64,000 bases of DNA from Ctena decussata (Eukaryota; Mollusca; Bivalvia; Lucinida; Lucinidae). Positions 26,501-41,500 of this stretch are shown here, in pieces; position 1 is the stretch's first letter, and every line of letters starts with the position of its first letter. The notes under the pieces were generated by a model. That model was given only the letters and a program-made list of their open reading frames with translations. It searched no databases and was not told the DNA's origin. The position numbers were made by a program, and so were the translations under genes. Location of the stretch: the NCBI GenBank assembly GCA_963989385.1, contig OZ022502.1:46803454-46867453 (forward strand). Reading direction: 5' to 3'.

Positions 26501-29500
26501 GTACGTTAGCTTATATCAAACTATTTCCCCAGTTACCATGCAGCCAAAAAAATGACAAGCATAGCAGATGATGTCGGAGGCCACACTTTATTTTCGTCAC
26601 TTAGAGCGGAAAACATAACAAATGAAAATACTGAAACGGAATGAGGTTGCGAAATTGCCTTTGCACTAGCTTCCCAGAGTCAATTATGACTGGACCTCTG
26701 AATTCAGATAAGACTTTTTTTTTCATAAGAATTTGCAATTTTTCATATAGGAGTGTTTACACTGCATGATTTATCGTCCTGACTTTGTCATGCATTACAA
26801 ATCAAGCAGTGTAAACACTACTATTATAGGAAAGTCGGGTAAATTCGGACAGCGGGTAAATTCGGACAGTGACATTGTTTCCTTTATGTGTCAGTTCTTT
26901 GGAATCTAAACGAAATTAAATGGGCAAACAGGGAAAATCCTGATGAGACGGCTCATTATGAGCCGTCTCATCTGGATTTTCACTGTTTGCAATGGTATTT
27001 CCGAATTTACCCGCCGTCCGAAATTTCCCGACTCCACTCTACTCCTTATTACACAGTCATGTATGATTCCTAAATGCTCGACAATCATGGAAAATAGGAC
27101 ATGTTCTATTTGGCATTACAGAGTCATGCCGTTTCAGCCAGTCAGCTTGCAGGTCACTGAGGTTTTCTCTCACCCGGTGTCTGACAGTTTTCTATCTCGG
27201 CCTGCTACATGTATCTCAGCCTAACCTCTGAAAGCTGCCTCAAAATGCCAATCATTGCTGTTGAGTACAACCAAATTAATTACACACTTAAATTCAACAA
27301 ATCAGCTTGCTGCTACCTCACAGGGACCAACCGTAACGCCGGAATGTGGTCGAAAAGCAGGATCTGCGGTGTTTTCACGTCGGATTGCAGTATTTTTCGT
27401 AGGATTCGCCGCCATTTTTGTTGACAGTTTCCGAGGTGGGTTGAAAAACTATTTATTTATAACGTAAGGAGATTTTGTGTGAGCATTAGAACTAGCCTAT
27501 CCGGATCTACATAGATGCCTTTAATCGCCAGATCTTCTGTTGGTACATAGATATAGTTGAAATATGCAATCACGCAAGGAGAAAATTGATTTGCATGTTC
27601 GGCCAAACGCTCAGACAGCATTTGAAGCAAGAGGGTTCGTACTTTCTTCAGTTTCCTTAAATTCTTGACCAAGTGGTGGATGAATTTGCATTTTTAAATA
27701 AAACTACATCTTAAACAGCCGATTGCATAGGATCTTTTGCCTGAGGAGGCATAGACTGAGACACAATACGCGAAATGCAAAGTAACGCCGGATAATGTGG
27801 TAACTTCTGGTTTCTCCTTTGGCCAGTATTTTCACAGACCTATGAACACCTATGAAAGGGTAAAACACAGGTAAAATACTTATGTTAATGCAGTTTAGGC
27901 GTAAGACTGCCCTCTGAGAGACACCATGAATTTTTCAATATTTTCTTTTTATGGAAATTTCCAAGCGTATTTCTGTATTCGCCAGTTTTTATTTTAAGAC
28001 ATGTCTTCTTCTGGCATGTTTCATATTCCTTTTAGGTTGAAAGGCCAGGTGAAGGAAATATTTTCACCAAGCTATGAATAATTACAAATATCTGGTTCTA
28101 TTCTGTTCTATCCCATAACCTTACAAGGTCGTTCGGGCACCACACATGACTTCAAAACTATCCCTTTCCACCTTGTCCTGTTTTCAGCTGCCCTAGCTGA
28201 GCTGGCGAGATCCATTCTTGTCCACTCTTTAATATCATTGTCTTCACCTCTTCTTTTGTCTATCTCTTCTTCTTTCATTGCGCCCTGCAGAAACGTCTTT
28301 GCTAAACCAGAAGACATTGAGGCGTGGACAAACCACCTTGGTTTCTGTTTCATGACCAGGGCCAGAAGTTTATTTTATTCTCCAAGGCTGCTTTCATCTT
28401 TCTGCGAACGTCTCTATGGGTTATATGGTCCTTGTACAAAATGTTTAGTAATCTTCGGTAGCATCTCATTTCAAAGGCCTGCGTTTCTCTGACTCTGCTG
28501 TCAAGATCCACTATTCACAGGCATACAGAAATATGAAAATGACAAGGGAGCGCATAAGTTTTACCTTTGATCCTAGAGATATGCTGTTATTTCTCCTAAT
28601 TGGCTTCAGCTTTATAAAAGCTGAAGTGGCCTGTTCAATCCTTGAGAGAACCTCCTGTTTAGACCCATTATCTGAGACAACTGCTCTAGGGTATTTGAAG
28701 CGTGTTACAGTACCCAGCTTCTGCCCTTTTATCTTGATCTCCCTCTGGATGTCATGGGCGATGTTTGTCATCAATTTAGTCTTTTTAGCACTGATCTCCA
28801 TCTTATACCTTGTGCACGGTTGGCGAGACTTTCAACTAGGGCTTCTAGTTCCTGCTCTACCTCAGCTAGAGCGTCTTTGTCATCTGCAAACTGCAGATAC
28901 GTAATATTTCTGCCGCCTATGCTAACCTTTCGTCATGTTCTTCCATGGCATCAGACACGATGAGTTCGAGAAAAAATGTTGAACAGGGTAGGTGACAGAG
29001 GACATCCTTGCCTTTCTCTAACTGTTGTTCTGAATCATTCTTTCGCGCTGCCATTCATTAGGAATGCACTTATAGCCTTTACGTAGAGTTGCTCAACGGT
29101 GCAAACTAGATTTGCACTGATATTGTACTTCCGCATTGTGGTCCACGAGGCTGCATGCCATACTCTCCCAGAGGCTTTTTTGAAATTAATAAAGACATGG
29201 TTCAGATTTTATTGATTTTTAAGATACTTTTCACACAAGATTCTGAGGTTGAAGAGCTGGTATGGTACTCCTTTCTGCTCTGAATCCGGTTCACCCCAGG
29301 TTAAATCCTCTGGCATTTCTTATTTCCGTTTTTTATGCCCCGAACTTCAAAGAAGTTGAAAGGGCAAGTTGCTGTCGCCTTATCTGTTCGTCAGTTCTTC
29401 TTCTCGTTCTTAACGCCTGATGCAGCTACTGGGCTGGAGAACCATTGTGCCTAGGTAATTGAAAAGTTATTTCCCTGACAATCATTACTGATGTAGCTAC

Positions 29501-32500
29501 TAGGCTCATGAACCATTGTGCCTAGGGTTTCGCAATCCCATATACCAATAGGTCATGAAAACTGAGGGGACCCATGCTGTTTTCCTCTGTCAGATTTGTA
29601 GTTTTATTATAGTTACCCCCCTTTCTCAAAATTAAGATAAAGTCGCGTTACCATTATATCTAAAGAAGTATTTAAGCTAGGATAACGATATTTAGTATAC
29701 AGTTTTGGGTTGAGATGTACAAGATCTGATTAATCTTTGGGCAAATTCGGTTGAAAATGACTGAGTTAGGCCCCTCAGTATTCAAATTTGCAATTTTTTC
29801 GACTTCTGAACCAGTTTACCCAGTTTTGGGAAACAAGCAGTCCTTGATGTCCAAAAGGTTTTATGATTAGTCCTTGATGTGTCATATATTTTGGTAAAGG
29901 TGAGGAAGTTATTCTTGCGTTTTTTACTTTTGGACTTACATATTAAACACAATTTTAACAATACATCTAGAGAACCATTTGAGATAGATTTTGATATGTG
30001 GCATACAGTTGGAATCAGTATGTAGATAATCTGATTAACTTCTGAGGAATTTTCATAAAATTAATAGCAATGTTTCCCTTTTCAGATTTAGACATTGTAA
30101 AGCTTTGCTCCTTTAGTGGCACGCTTAAGGTTGAAGACATATTCTTTCACAAACACAGTCTCTAGTTAAAGAAGACATGCCAGAGATTATAAATTGCTGC
30201 ATAAGACTATATGCTAATGTTGTGAAACCTTTATTTGCAGAGTTAGCTTCAGCAGTGTCTTTTGGCTGGCAAGTACTAATCCATCAATCAATAATTCAAT
30301 CAGTAAATCAATCCAAATATCACCGACAGGAAACATAACATGTAAAATGAAGTACGAGGCACTAAACACAAGCATTGAATGCAAGGCAATCAGCTCTTTC
30401 TTTGCCATATTAGGACATTGCAACGTTTAAACATTAATTCAGCACAGACAACATGAAGATAGCCATAAAACATAGCTACAAAGCCTTCATTTCTTTTATC
30501 CTTGGTGCCTTGTTCGGTTCCTGTTTTGCGAACTGTCTGAGACCCAAAACATTTCTTTGTACGGTTTGTGAGGAGTTACTACTCAGTCGACAGCTTAGGT
30601 CATGTTGAGCCAGTAGGTCATCCGTCAACACCGTTCTTGGGCAGCCTTAAACCTTTTAAGCGGTTAACCAGTACCAAACAAGCTCGCGCTAGTAGTATCT
30701 GACAACTACCGTTGGGTGATAACGACTGAAACCACAATATTTCAGTCACGAACAGTCGGTCTCCCAAGAGATTATGCATTAGAAAATGAAAGATAGGATT
30801 GATGTAAAGAAGAAGGCTCACACATAAAAAACTGGCCCACCCTTCCCACATCTGCTGCAAGCACAACAACCCCTTATCCTACTATATTTCAATGCAGTAG
30901 CACGCCCCTACACTAGAAGCTACCTAGCACCATCGCGACATCCAGCCACCAACGACCCAAAATATAACTTCAGAGAACATGTTGACAAAAATGCTATTAT
31001 TAAGTTACGATTTTAATAGAACTGCAAAAGGAATTTTTAGCTTTTGAGGTTATAATATATAACACATTTCTGTGTAAAAGCTCGAAAGTGATACAGAAAT
31101 ACGGTTGCACATGAAGTACATAGTTTCAATCAAAATGTTCACAAGTGTGCAACTCGTTTGTCAAATCAGATATATTGGTCACTTGAAGTATCCAGACGCA
31201 CAGTGAGAACCATCAGCTAACAGTGAGGTCTCAAAATAATTTTGGAAGGAGTCTTGGAACAAGGATATTTTAGGGAGTACAACTTGGTACGTGTATATGA
31301 CATATATGGTCATTTTTAGACAACAACGGACATCAGAAATTAAGATATTTATTTTGGTGCAAACTTAGATAATATTGTAGTCTTAATCTGTCAGGAAACT
31401 AGGGAAACAGGTACCCTCTGCGAATCCCACAACGGTATACCAAAGCTTATGCTAGCCCGTTTCCAGTTGATAACTATGTAAAGTGAAATGACGTTTATTT
31501 GTCACCGACATAATTACCTTTCAAACCTATATTGTAGCATTCAGTAAAGGAATAATATCACAAAAATGACACCAAACGCCTCATTGCAAATGTGGCGAGT
31601 AAGTGAACAGCTTTTTATTAAACAGGTTATCACTTAGCTGACCTCAATGGAGCTTACAATATATGGCGGCCTCATTGGCCGAGTGATAAAATGGTAATCT
31701 TACCGCCAGCTCGGGTCACATGTGGGACTAGTCAAGTTCTACATGTGAGTGGTCAGGAGCGATTTTAAGGCTAAATTGTATTAACATAAGAATTTTACCT
31801 GCGTTTTACCCTTTTAAATGTGTTTATCTGCGAAAATACTGGCCAAATGAGAAACCAGAAGTTGCCACTTTATCCGGCGTTACTTTGAATTTCGCGTATT
31901 GTGTTTCGATCTGTGCTTTCTCGGACAAAAAAATCATGAGCAATCGGCTGTTTACTATGTAGTTATATAACAAAATGCAAATTTATCCAGCAGTTGGTCA
32001 AAAATTAAGGAAACTGAAGAAAGTACGAACCCTCTTGCTTCAAATGCTGTCTGAGCATTGGCCGAACATGCAAATCAATTTTCTCCTTGCGTGATTGCAT
32101 ATTTCAACAATATCTACGTACCAACAGAAGATTTGGCGATAAAAGGCATCTATGTAGATCCGGAGGGCTAGTTCTAATGCTCACACAAAATCTCCTTACG
32201 TTATAAATAAATAGTTTTTTCAACCCACCTCGGAAACTGTCAACAAAAATGGCGGCGAATCCTACGAAAAATATCGCAATCCGGCGTGAAAACACCGCAA
32301 ATCCTGCGTTTCGACCACTTTTCCGGCGTTACGGTTGGTCCCTGTGTACCTGCCTTGTAAATTGCATGAAAAATGAAATTGACAGCCAGTGATGTGCATG
32401 AGGTGTCACTGTAGATTTCGGATTAGCTGTCAGTCATGAAAAATGCATGCACAAGGTTAATAGTGAAATTAACACACATGTCAGAAATATTAACAGAAAA

Positions 32501-35500
32501 TTAGCTTGAAGTTTATAGGAATGGCTTCAACAAGAATCTGAGTATTCAATGTATGTGTTCTGTTTTATAGAATATAATGGGTGAGAAATATAATCAATCA
32601 TGAATGATGGGGTTGAGGCTTCGACAAGGAAATTTCAGGCTCGTTTTCAGATTATTTAAGTATTGTGCTCAGCAAGCCTCGCAGAAGACTAAATAATCTG
32701 AAAACTAGCCTTTCCTTGTCTCTGCCTCAATCCCATCAGAGATTCTATTAGTCTTTCCAAGTAAAACAGGGGCAAGGTTACACGTTTTCCATTCATAACA
32801 TTCTTTAGTTGTAGTAAGCTAAAAGGTGTAATATACCAACGTTGGTTGCCGAACAAACACTCTCGTTTATATTCAGGCTGGTGCGTTTTCATCGATTCTG
32901 AGAATAATATGCATGTATGTATATAATAATAAACATGTATGTATATACAAGATTATGACTTTGAAGGTGGGATTAAGATAAACAAAACATAAACATCTAT
33001 TTATCTTGGTCGAGTAATATACATGTATCTATGCAAGTCTAATGTTAATGCATGCACTGGTTAAAGAATTATGTATTTTAGGGAATATTTACCATGAAAA
33101 AAGACATTCTTTGACCTGAAAACGGGATCAGAAGCGCAGAACCCTAATGAAGGATCTGGACTGTTCGAATGATATACCTTTGGAAGTTTGCTTGAAAGTT
33201 AAGGTATTTACACGTAAGTCATCCTTTGACTGCTTGAAAATGGATTCAAGGCCACTAAATCTAGATAGCTCTTAAACATGTCCCACTGACACACCCCTAC
33301 ACGTTTTATGTAAACCAAACCATAAGTTGAGGAGATATCGTTATCGTGTATTCAACGAAATGTCATGCCATTTCGATGCATGCGCCGAAACATACTCGAA
33401 ATAGATCCACACGACACCAGTTTGCCAGCCTCACGTTTGGTTGCGGTTTTGCCTGCCTCACGTTTGGCTGCCTCACGTTTGGTTGGCATAAAAATAGATA
33501 CATACCATAATAATACTGGATACATAATGATCCTTTTCTCCGTCGGATAAGGTCCGGTCGTGCTCGTTGACTACAACTTTGAAGAAGCTTGGAGAGCTGA
33601 AAAAGGAAGAAAACATGGGGAAAATGACGTCGAAGCAAATAAGCCAAAACGAGACAAAACAAACAAAGTGGTAGGTGCGCCCAGAGAAGATTCAGATCAG
33701 CTTGTGTAACTGCCCAGTCTGCTCAGAGTCTTTGCTGTGTGCATTAGAGTTAGCTTAAGATTTAAGCTACCTCCATGCGGACAGGGAAGACTCTGATAGA
33801 ACTTGGCGAATACCCAGGCTGAGCTGAGTCTTTGCTGAGCTAACATGCCGCTTTGTTGGTTTTGTCGTGTCGCGGCTCAAATATCGTTACTGCGTGTGCG
33901 AATGGCCAAGGATAAGATAACTCGGTAAATCTGTCCAAACTTGCACTTTTTCAGCTTGTCCCTATCAAAAGCCTAATTGGACCGAATTTGACCTTGCCAT
34001 AAAATAGGTCTAGGTTAACCCAGGGTCGTTTTATATACAAACTTTGTAGTACTAGAGTTTCTGATGCTACATACTAAGTTTCAAGGCAATGCGCCCAGTG
34101 GTTCTGGAGAAGAAGATTTTTAGCTCACCTGAGCCAGCGGCTCCGGGGGAGCTTATAGGATGGTAAGGCTCCGACGTCCGGCCGTCCACTATTTCAAACG
34201 ACTTCTCCTCTGAAACAGCTAGGCCAATTGTAACCAAAGTTCACATGTAGCCTCCTGGGGTCTTAGGAACGAAAAGTTGTTCAAATGGTCCTGGTCACTT
34301 GACCAACATGGCCGCCATGCGCATAAAAACCTAGAAAAATCTTCTTCTCCAGAACTAATAGGCCGATGGCCTTGAAACTTGGTATGTAGCATTGGGTATG
34401 CGAGTACTACCAAGATTGTTCAACTTATGACCTTGGGTTGACCTTGACGTTTTTTACGGTAAGACGGTCAAATTTGCTTCCTTGTTCATTTATATGGCAA
34501 AATGTTTAAACATAAGATATCTTGGAAACTGTTGAAGATTTTGGGCTAAAATTGATATATACAGTCATCTTAATGAGTACATGAAGATTTATGAGTATGA
34601 AAGGTCAAGTTAATTTGTTTTACCTTTGACCCAGGTGTCTCATATTTCGACAATTTCAAACATCTCCTCAAAAGCCACTTTGCCAATTGTAACCAAATTT
34701 CATAAAGAGCCTCTAGGGTTCTTAGGAAGGAAAATTTGTTCAAACATTCCAGGTCACATGACCAACATGGCCGCCATGCCCATACAGGGTAAGAAGCATT
34801 AAATATCTTTTCCTCCAGAACCAATAGGCCGATGGCCTTGATACTTGGTATGTAGCATAAGGTACTCAAGTAATACCATGGTTGTTTAAATGATTACCTT
34901 GGGTTGACCTTGACCTTTGCTGCGGCAAAGTCAAATATGGGAAAATCTAGAACATAAGATTTCATGGAAATTTTTGAAGATTTTGGCCTAGAATTGGTTT
35001 ATACAGTCGTCTTAATAAGCTAATGAAAAACTGTGAGTACAAAAATGGTCAAGGTCATTCTTTGACCTTTGACCCTGGTCTCTCATATTTTGAAATGTTC
35101 AAACATTTCCTCAAAAGCCAAAGGGCCAATTGTAAACAAATTTCATATAAAGCCTCCAGGGATTGATGGAACAAAAAATTGTTCCAACGGTCCAGCTCAC
35201 ATGACCAACATGGCCGCCACGCCCATATATAGTAAAAAGCCTAAAAAATCTTCTCCTCCTGAACCAATAGACCAATGGCCTTGAAACTTGGTATGTAGAA
35301 TAAGATACTCTGGTACTACCAAAGTTGCTCAAATGATGACATTGGGTTGACCATGACCATTTTTGCCGCAAGGTCAAATAAGGAAAAATGCTAGAACATA
35401 AAGTCTCATGGAAATTTTTGAAAATTTTGGACTAAAAATTGGTATATACAGTCATTTCAATAAGTACATGGAGATTTATGAGTACAATAGGTCAAGGTCA

Positions 35501-38500
35501 TTCTTTGACCTTTGACCCAGGTCTATCATATTTTGACAGTTTCAAATATTTCCTAAAAAGCCAAAAGACCTCCTCAAAAGCCAAAAGACCGATTGTTTAC
35601 ACATTTCATATAAGCCTTTAGGGGTTGATTAAACTAAAATTTGTTCAAACAGTCCAGGTCATATTACCAACTTGGCCGCCATACGCATTTGAGGTATAAA
35701 CCTTTAATATTGTTCTTCTCCAGAACAAATACACCTATGGCCTTGAAACTTGGTAAGTAGCATGGAGTATTAGAGTACTACCAAGGTTGTTCAAATGTGA
35801 CCTTGGGTTGTCCTTGACCTTTTTGCGGCATGGTCAAATATAGGAGAATGCCAGAACATAATATTTCATGGAAAGTTTTGAAGATTTTGGCCTAAAAATG
35901 GTATATACGGTTGTCTTAATGAGTACATGAGGATTTATGAGTACAAGAGGCCATGGTCATTCTTTGACTTTTGACCCAAGACTCATATTTTGACAGTTCA
36001 GACATGTAAAAAGCCACTTTGCCAATTGCTTAGGTGAGCGATTCAGGGCCTCATGGCCCTCTTGTTAAGGATTTTACCAAATATAGGCATGGCGGCCATC
36101 TTGGTCATGTGACCTGGACCAAATATATTAAGTTTTTTTCCATCTTTGTCTGAAGGCTGCGTATGAAATTTAATTGATATTGGCCTAGTAGTTTCAGAGA
36201 AGTCCTTTGAAAAAGTTGACAGACAACGGACGAGTTACTTTTGGCCTAGGTCATTAAATGACTTGACCTCTAGACTTCAGAAGAGTTGAAGTTGGTTGCA
36301 TTTCCAGGATCACAGAGCACAATTATAGCAAACGAAAATGTATATTCAGCTTTTCCCATTCTAAAGCCTAACGGGACCACAATTGACCTTGCCACAAAAT
36401 AGGTTAATGTTAGCTAGTCAGTGTCAACCCAGGGTCACCATATATATAAACTTTAAAGTACATGATGCTACATACTAAGTTTCAAGGCAATCGGCCCAGT
36501 AGTTCTGGAAAAGAACTTTTAAGGTTTTTCCCATATATATGGGCATGGCAGCCACCTTGGTCATGTGTCCTGGACCAACTATTTAAGCTTTCCCTCCACC
36601 CCCCCCCCCCCTTGTCTGATAGCTGAATATGAAATTTAAATGGAATTAGTTTCAGAGGAGAAGTCCTTTGAAAATGTTGACAGACGAAAGACCTTTGGCC
36701 AAGTTCATTAAATGACCTTGGCCTTTAAAATTTAGAGAGGTTGAATTTTGCTGCATTTCCATATCACAGAGTACAATAGCAACAGAAAATGCACTCTCTC
36801 AGCATTTCCCATTCAACAGCCTAAGGGACACATTTTCACCAAGAAGATTTTGTTTTTCCATGTATGGGTATGGTGGCCATCTTGGTCATGTGATCTGGAC
36901 CAAATGTATAAATATTCCCCATCCTGTAAAGGCTCTATATGAAATTAAGCTTCAATCAGCCCAGTGGTTTCTGAGATGTTTAAAGTGTGTGGACGACGGA
37001 GGATTGCCTATACTATAAGCTCGCCTTTAAGCCTTCGGCTCAGGTGAGCTAGAAATAAGAAAGGTGATGTTTTAATTCGCGTAACGATGTTACCCTGAGC
37101 CTCCGGAACACCGGATATACATTAATTAAATTCTAGCGTTTTATGTTATGGCAGAATCCTGAATTATAGACGCACGGAAGGACGGACGGACGGCGTCCGT
37201 GTTCACGAATGGGTATTCATATGCCTTTAGATGAGTATTTTGATATTTATGTGGCTAGAGTCTGTTATGTGACTAGGCGCATAAAAGAATTGTGGTAGGA
37301 TGCCCTGTGGAGCCGTAAATTACACACTTCGTATTTGTCACACCCATGTGAATAATTGGTACCAATACGCGACATTTGGCAAATGTGGCATATATGTACG
37401 GTGAATTTGGATAATTTGGAGAGGGTAAAATTTGTGCTCATTTTTTCACATTTTTACAATTTTTAACGTATGAAGAATTGGTACGTTGGTATTTCTGTGC
37501 AGAAATAGTGCAACGTTTTTACGCGTACGCTTTGTTTTCACACGCGTAAAGAATTCTATATAACTCAGTTGTGATAAACTGGTCCGAATTTTTCTCAGAT
37601 GTGAAGAACTGGTACGAATTCTTCACATATATGAAGAATCGGTACCAAATCCTCACATGTGAAGAATCAGTACATGTGAAGAATCAGTACCAAATTCTCA
37701 CAGATGTGAAGAATCGGTACCAAATCCTCACAGATGTGAAGAACCGGTACCAAATTATCACAGAGGTGAAGAATTGGTACGAAATCTTCACATATGTCAG
37801 TGACAGAACTCCACGGCTGTGATGAATTAGTACGAATTTTCACAGATGGGACAAATGTGTATAAATTCATCACAGACGTCTAGAAGTCGTAACAGTTCTT
37901 GACCTGTATGTCTAAAAGGTCACGCGAATACATCCATAATTTTGTAATTAATTTAAATTCAAACTGTTTGCATATGTGCATCAATGTACTACTAAACATG
38001 TGCAATAGTATGCACAGTCCGAAGAGTCTGATTATACAACGTCAAGAATTGCGACAGTATATTCTGCGATATACCGTCGGAAAACCGACGTCTTCTGCAA
38101 ACAGCTTCTTACAAAGTTCAAAGGGACATAACTCAAAAGGTATAAAAACAAGGGTTATGGTTTTGGGGTTTTGCATGTCGTCTAATAATGGTATATATTT
38201 ATATGAAGTTTCATGAAGGTACCTAGAACGATTTTTGATTTACAGAGCGGACGCAACCATATCGCAAAATCTTTTATTTTCCATTTCAAAGGGCCATAAC
38301 TCCAAAAATACTCAATCCAGAGTTACATCTTGTGCTCTGCACGTCGTCTCATGTTTGTTAATATTTTTAAGAAATTTCATGAATTTTCCTAAATAGTATT
38401 TAAGTTACAGAGCAGACATGATTTTATGACTGGCGAAAAGACATCCGGACAAAATCAGTATGTCTCACGGGGACATAATTCATATAAAAATAATCAAATA

Positions 38501-41500
38501 AGACAGCCCTCCAATGGTATATCAAATTGGAAAAAGCTGTTTTATATTGATGGGCTTCGCTTTCCCTGAATACATGTTAGCCGCTTCATGAGGAATTCTG
38601 ATTTTTTTGCATATGCAAAAAGGTGCAGATAAGCTCCGTAACCACTCAGGCTGATCAGCGCCTTTGATTTTCGCTGCGTAGATTGAAGAATCTCCCAAAT
38701 TTCTCAATCCGAAATTAAAAGACTACTGCTTGTTTTTGTAGCTGCACAAGCTGGCGGATCTGGTCGGGAACCCAAAGAAAGGTTTGGGCAGCTAAATTAA
38801 CACGTGTTTGTGTCGTGCAAAACCTAGCTATCGTCCTACTATCAAAACTAACAAACTGTAGATTGATAACGCCTTCCGTTTATTTTAAAGATTTTTATAA
38901 AACATGTAAGAAAGGGCTGAAAATGGTTTAGAATCATGCCAAGGGTGATTTGAATACTGTTCTCATTACTATCCATCCATACACGACGTTGTGCAGGGCA
39001 ATAAAGTAAAAGACCGAAGAGCAAATATTATATTAAACTTACCTCTTTACATTTTCGAAGCTGAATGACTATAAATGACGCAGCAGATTCTGGATAAAAT
39101 CTCAAAACATAACGATTTCCGACTACTGGTTATAAGCGAATTTTGTACTCTCGATTCAACGCTATGAAATCCGGAAGAGATGGTACAGTGCGTTCGGAGA
39201 TGGCTAGTCACTTGAAATTGATAGTCACATAATAATTACAGTACAGTCACTTATAAATGAAAGCCAAATATAAGGACTGATTCGCTGGTCCTTGGTGGAC
39301 GGATGAACACACAGACAGATCCGCGGGGATAAACGTATAACCCCATTCTGTGAATCACCGTCCAGCAGGCACACAATGTTGAAAAACATTAAATCAACGT
39401 TGATTCAACGTATGGACGATGAATCAACGATTATTCAATGTTGATTTAACGATGTGTGCCCGACAACAATCATGGAACATGTAATATACTTAAGGACAAA
39501 CGTTCTGCACGGGTGTTAAAGGAACATGTTGAGTGAATAGTATAATAATGTGGGCTTGTCGGTTATATGCTTCGAAATAGTCTTTCAGTTTCTGCATTCT
39601 CAGAAATATCAACAGTCCCATCTGTGGGACTCCAGGCTGTGCTGGATAAACAGCTGCCGATGTGTGTCCAAATGTACTCACTATCCATCAACACAGTGCG
39701 CAGCTGTCACGACCCAGTTCGGTTTTATGATTGCGCCCCCACACATATGGGACCCCCAGTAGGTTTGTAGCGAAATCTGCCAGGGGAACTCATTTTTATT
39801 GGCTTCTTCTCCGTTGATGATCCTTGAAGAGGGAAGGGCTGTAAATACAAAGAAATGAAGCGTTTAGTCGTTGCCGGTGCAGTGGTCACCACTACAGCAT
39901 AAATACTCTGCTAGATCACCGGTTAGCCACACAACTGTGGAGTGATGATGTGTCGCATCGGGAGTGTGTGTTTTTTAAGATATTGCGAAGGTTTGGTCAT
40001 AAATTGATGTTTTTATCCCTTTTAACCTACATATTTGCTTTTCTTGAAAAGTGCACGGAACACATCAGTTTCTAAGCGTTTAAACCACCGTTCTGGAAGC
40101 AAACACACTGCCGTAATAAAAAGACTGACGCGTGCACCATTCACTAGGTCGATGTAAATGTACTGTAAATCAGAAAAAAAATCGTGTTTGTTTGTCAGTG
40201 TTTGTTCTTGTTTTACGTTATTTTATTTGATCAAGTTATCCGTTGCCACCTTTTAGCTATTAAGCATAACCTAATTTTCAATAAAATACACCACGCCTCT
40301 GCTGTTTGCTAAAAATTAAACTTTCTGTTATGTACAGTATGTGGAAATCTATGGCATGTTAAACGTTGCATTATTCGATATGTTTTATATTATTATTCCA
40401 TCTTATATATTTATAATTGTTATATTACTATTCTACCCTTGTTTATTATTATTGTATATTTCTATATTTGTATTCAATATCCGTTCATTTCTATTGTATA
40501 TGTTCCATTTATATTCTATATTTTGTCATTTGCATTTATGAATTTTCCATTACTATTTTATCTTTTTTATTTATAATGTATATTTTATAACTGTTTTCAA
40601 TCTCTGTTCATTTCTATTGTACACGTTCCTATTTATGTGTGTATTGTGTACACGATCATTTGATTTATAAATTTATATTACTATTTAACCTTGTTTTATT
40701 TCTATTCGATATTGTATGTTTCTATTCTATATTCGATCGCTTGCATTCATTTAGACGACTATTTATATTCAATACGGTCTTACATTTGTATTCAATGATT
40801 TGTTATTTACATTGTTACATGGTATTTCGTTGGCTAAGAAAAATTGGGTATGTCTAGTTACCGAAACCATTATCAGTCCAGCCTTAAAAGGCTCACCACC
40901 TACATACCAGACGGTTTGAGTAATAATATAGACTTACACGTGACACCCAGAGATATCTATTCTCTTCTATCCCATAACCTTACAAGGTCGTTGGGGCACC
41001 ACAGATGATTTCGGAATAATCGCTTTCCAGCTTGTCCTGTTTTCAGCTGTCCTAGTTGAGCTGGCAAAGTAGACACTACTTACTCCATTACGAATGCCTT
41101 CTTGCACATGCTGGTCTCAGTTTTCTTTGTTCGCGCGTCTTTATCATGATAGCTACAATCAAGCAGATACCTTATAAATGTGCGATCATCGATGATTAAG
41201 ATCAGCCTGCTCCTCGCGGAGTCTGAGTACATAAGATTTCACATCGACAATCTCTGGATCCTGAGGAATTTGTATAGGGGAAACGCGTCTGAGCAGAAGT
41301 ACAGACTGATTTTAGTCTTTACTGTTCCCACGAGCTATCAAGCGTATTTTCTCCTGACAGGCTACAACATCCAACTATTTGCAAATCTGCCTTAAGCCGA
41401 GACAAGTTTAGCTTTTGAAAAAGCTTGAGAGGCTATCCCTTTGCAAATGAATTTATAGGATGCAAGTGGTAAAGCAGAAAAATGGAAGCAATACAAGCTA

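Noticed and set aside
28108..28904. Several separate small genes
   Set aside because: The frames are fragments and shadows of a single broken LINE reverse transcriptase on the minus strand.
37571..37822. Repeat-protein gene with [10 protein letters not shown] units
   Set aside because: The frame follows from a 30-bp period. No splice signals, promoter or flanking coding sequence are present.
39050..39150. Candidate protease exon with donor GTAAGT on the minus strand
   Set aside because: In the phase required by exon 2 it hits a stop just before the donor, and the peptide does not resemble the family. The exon at 33506-33596 fits both phases.
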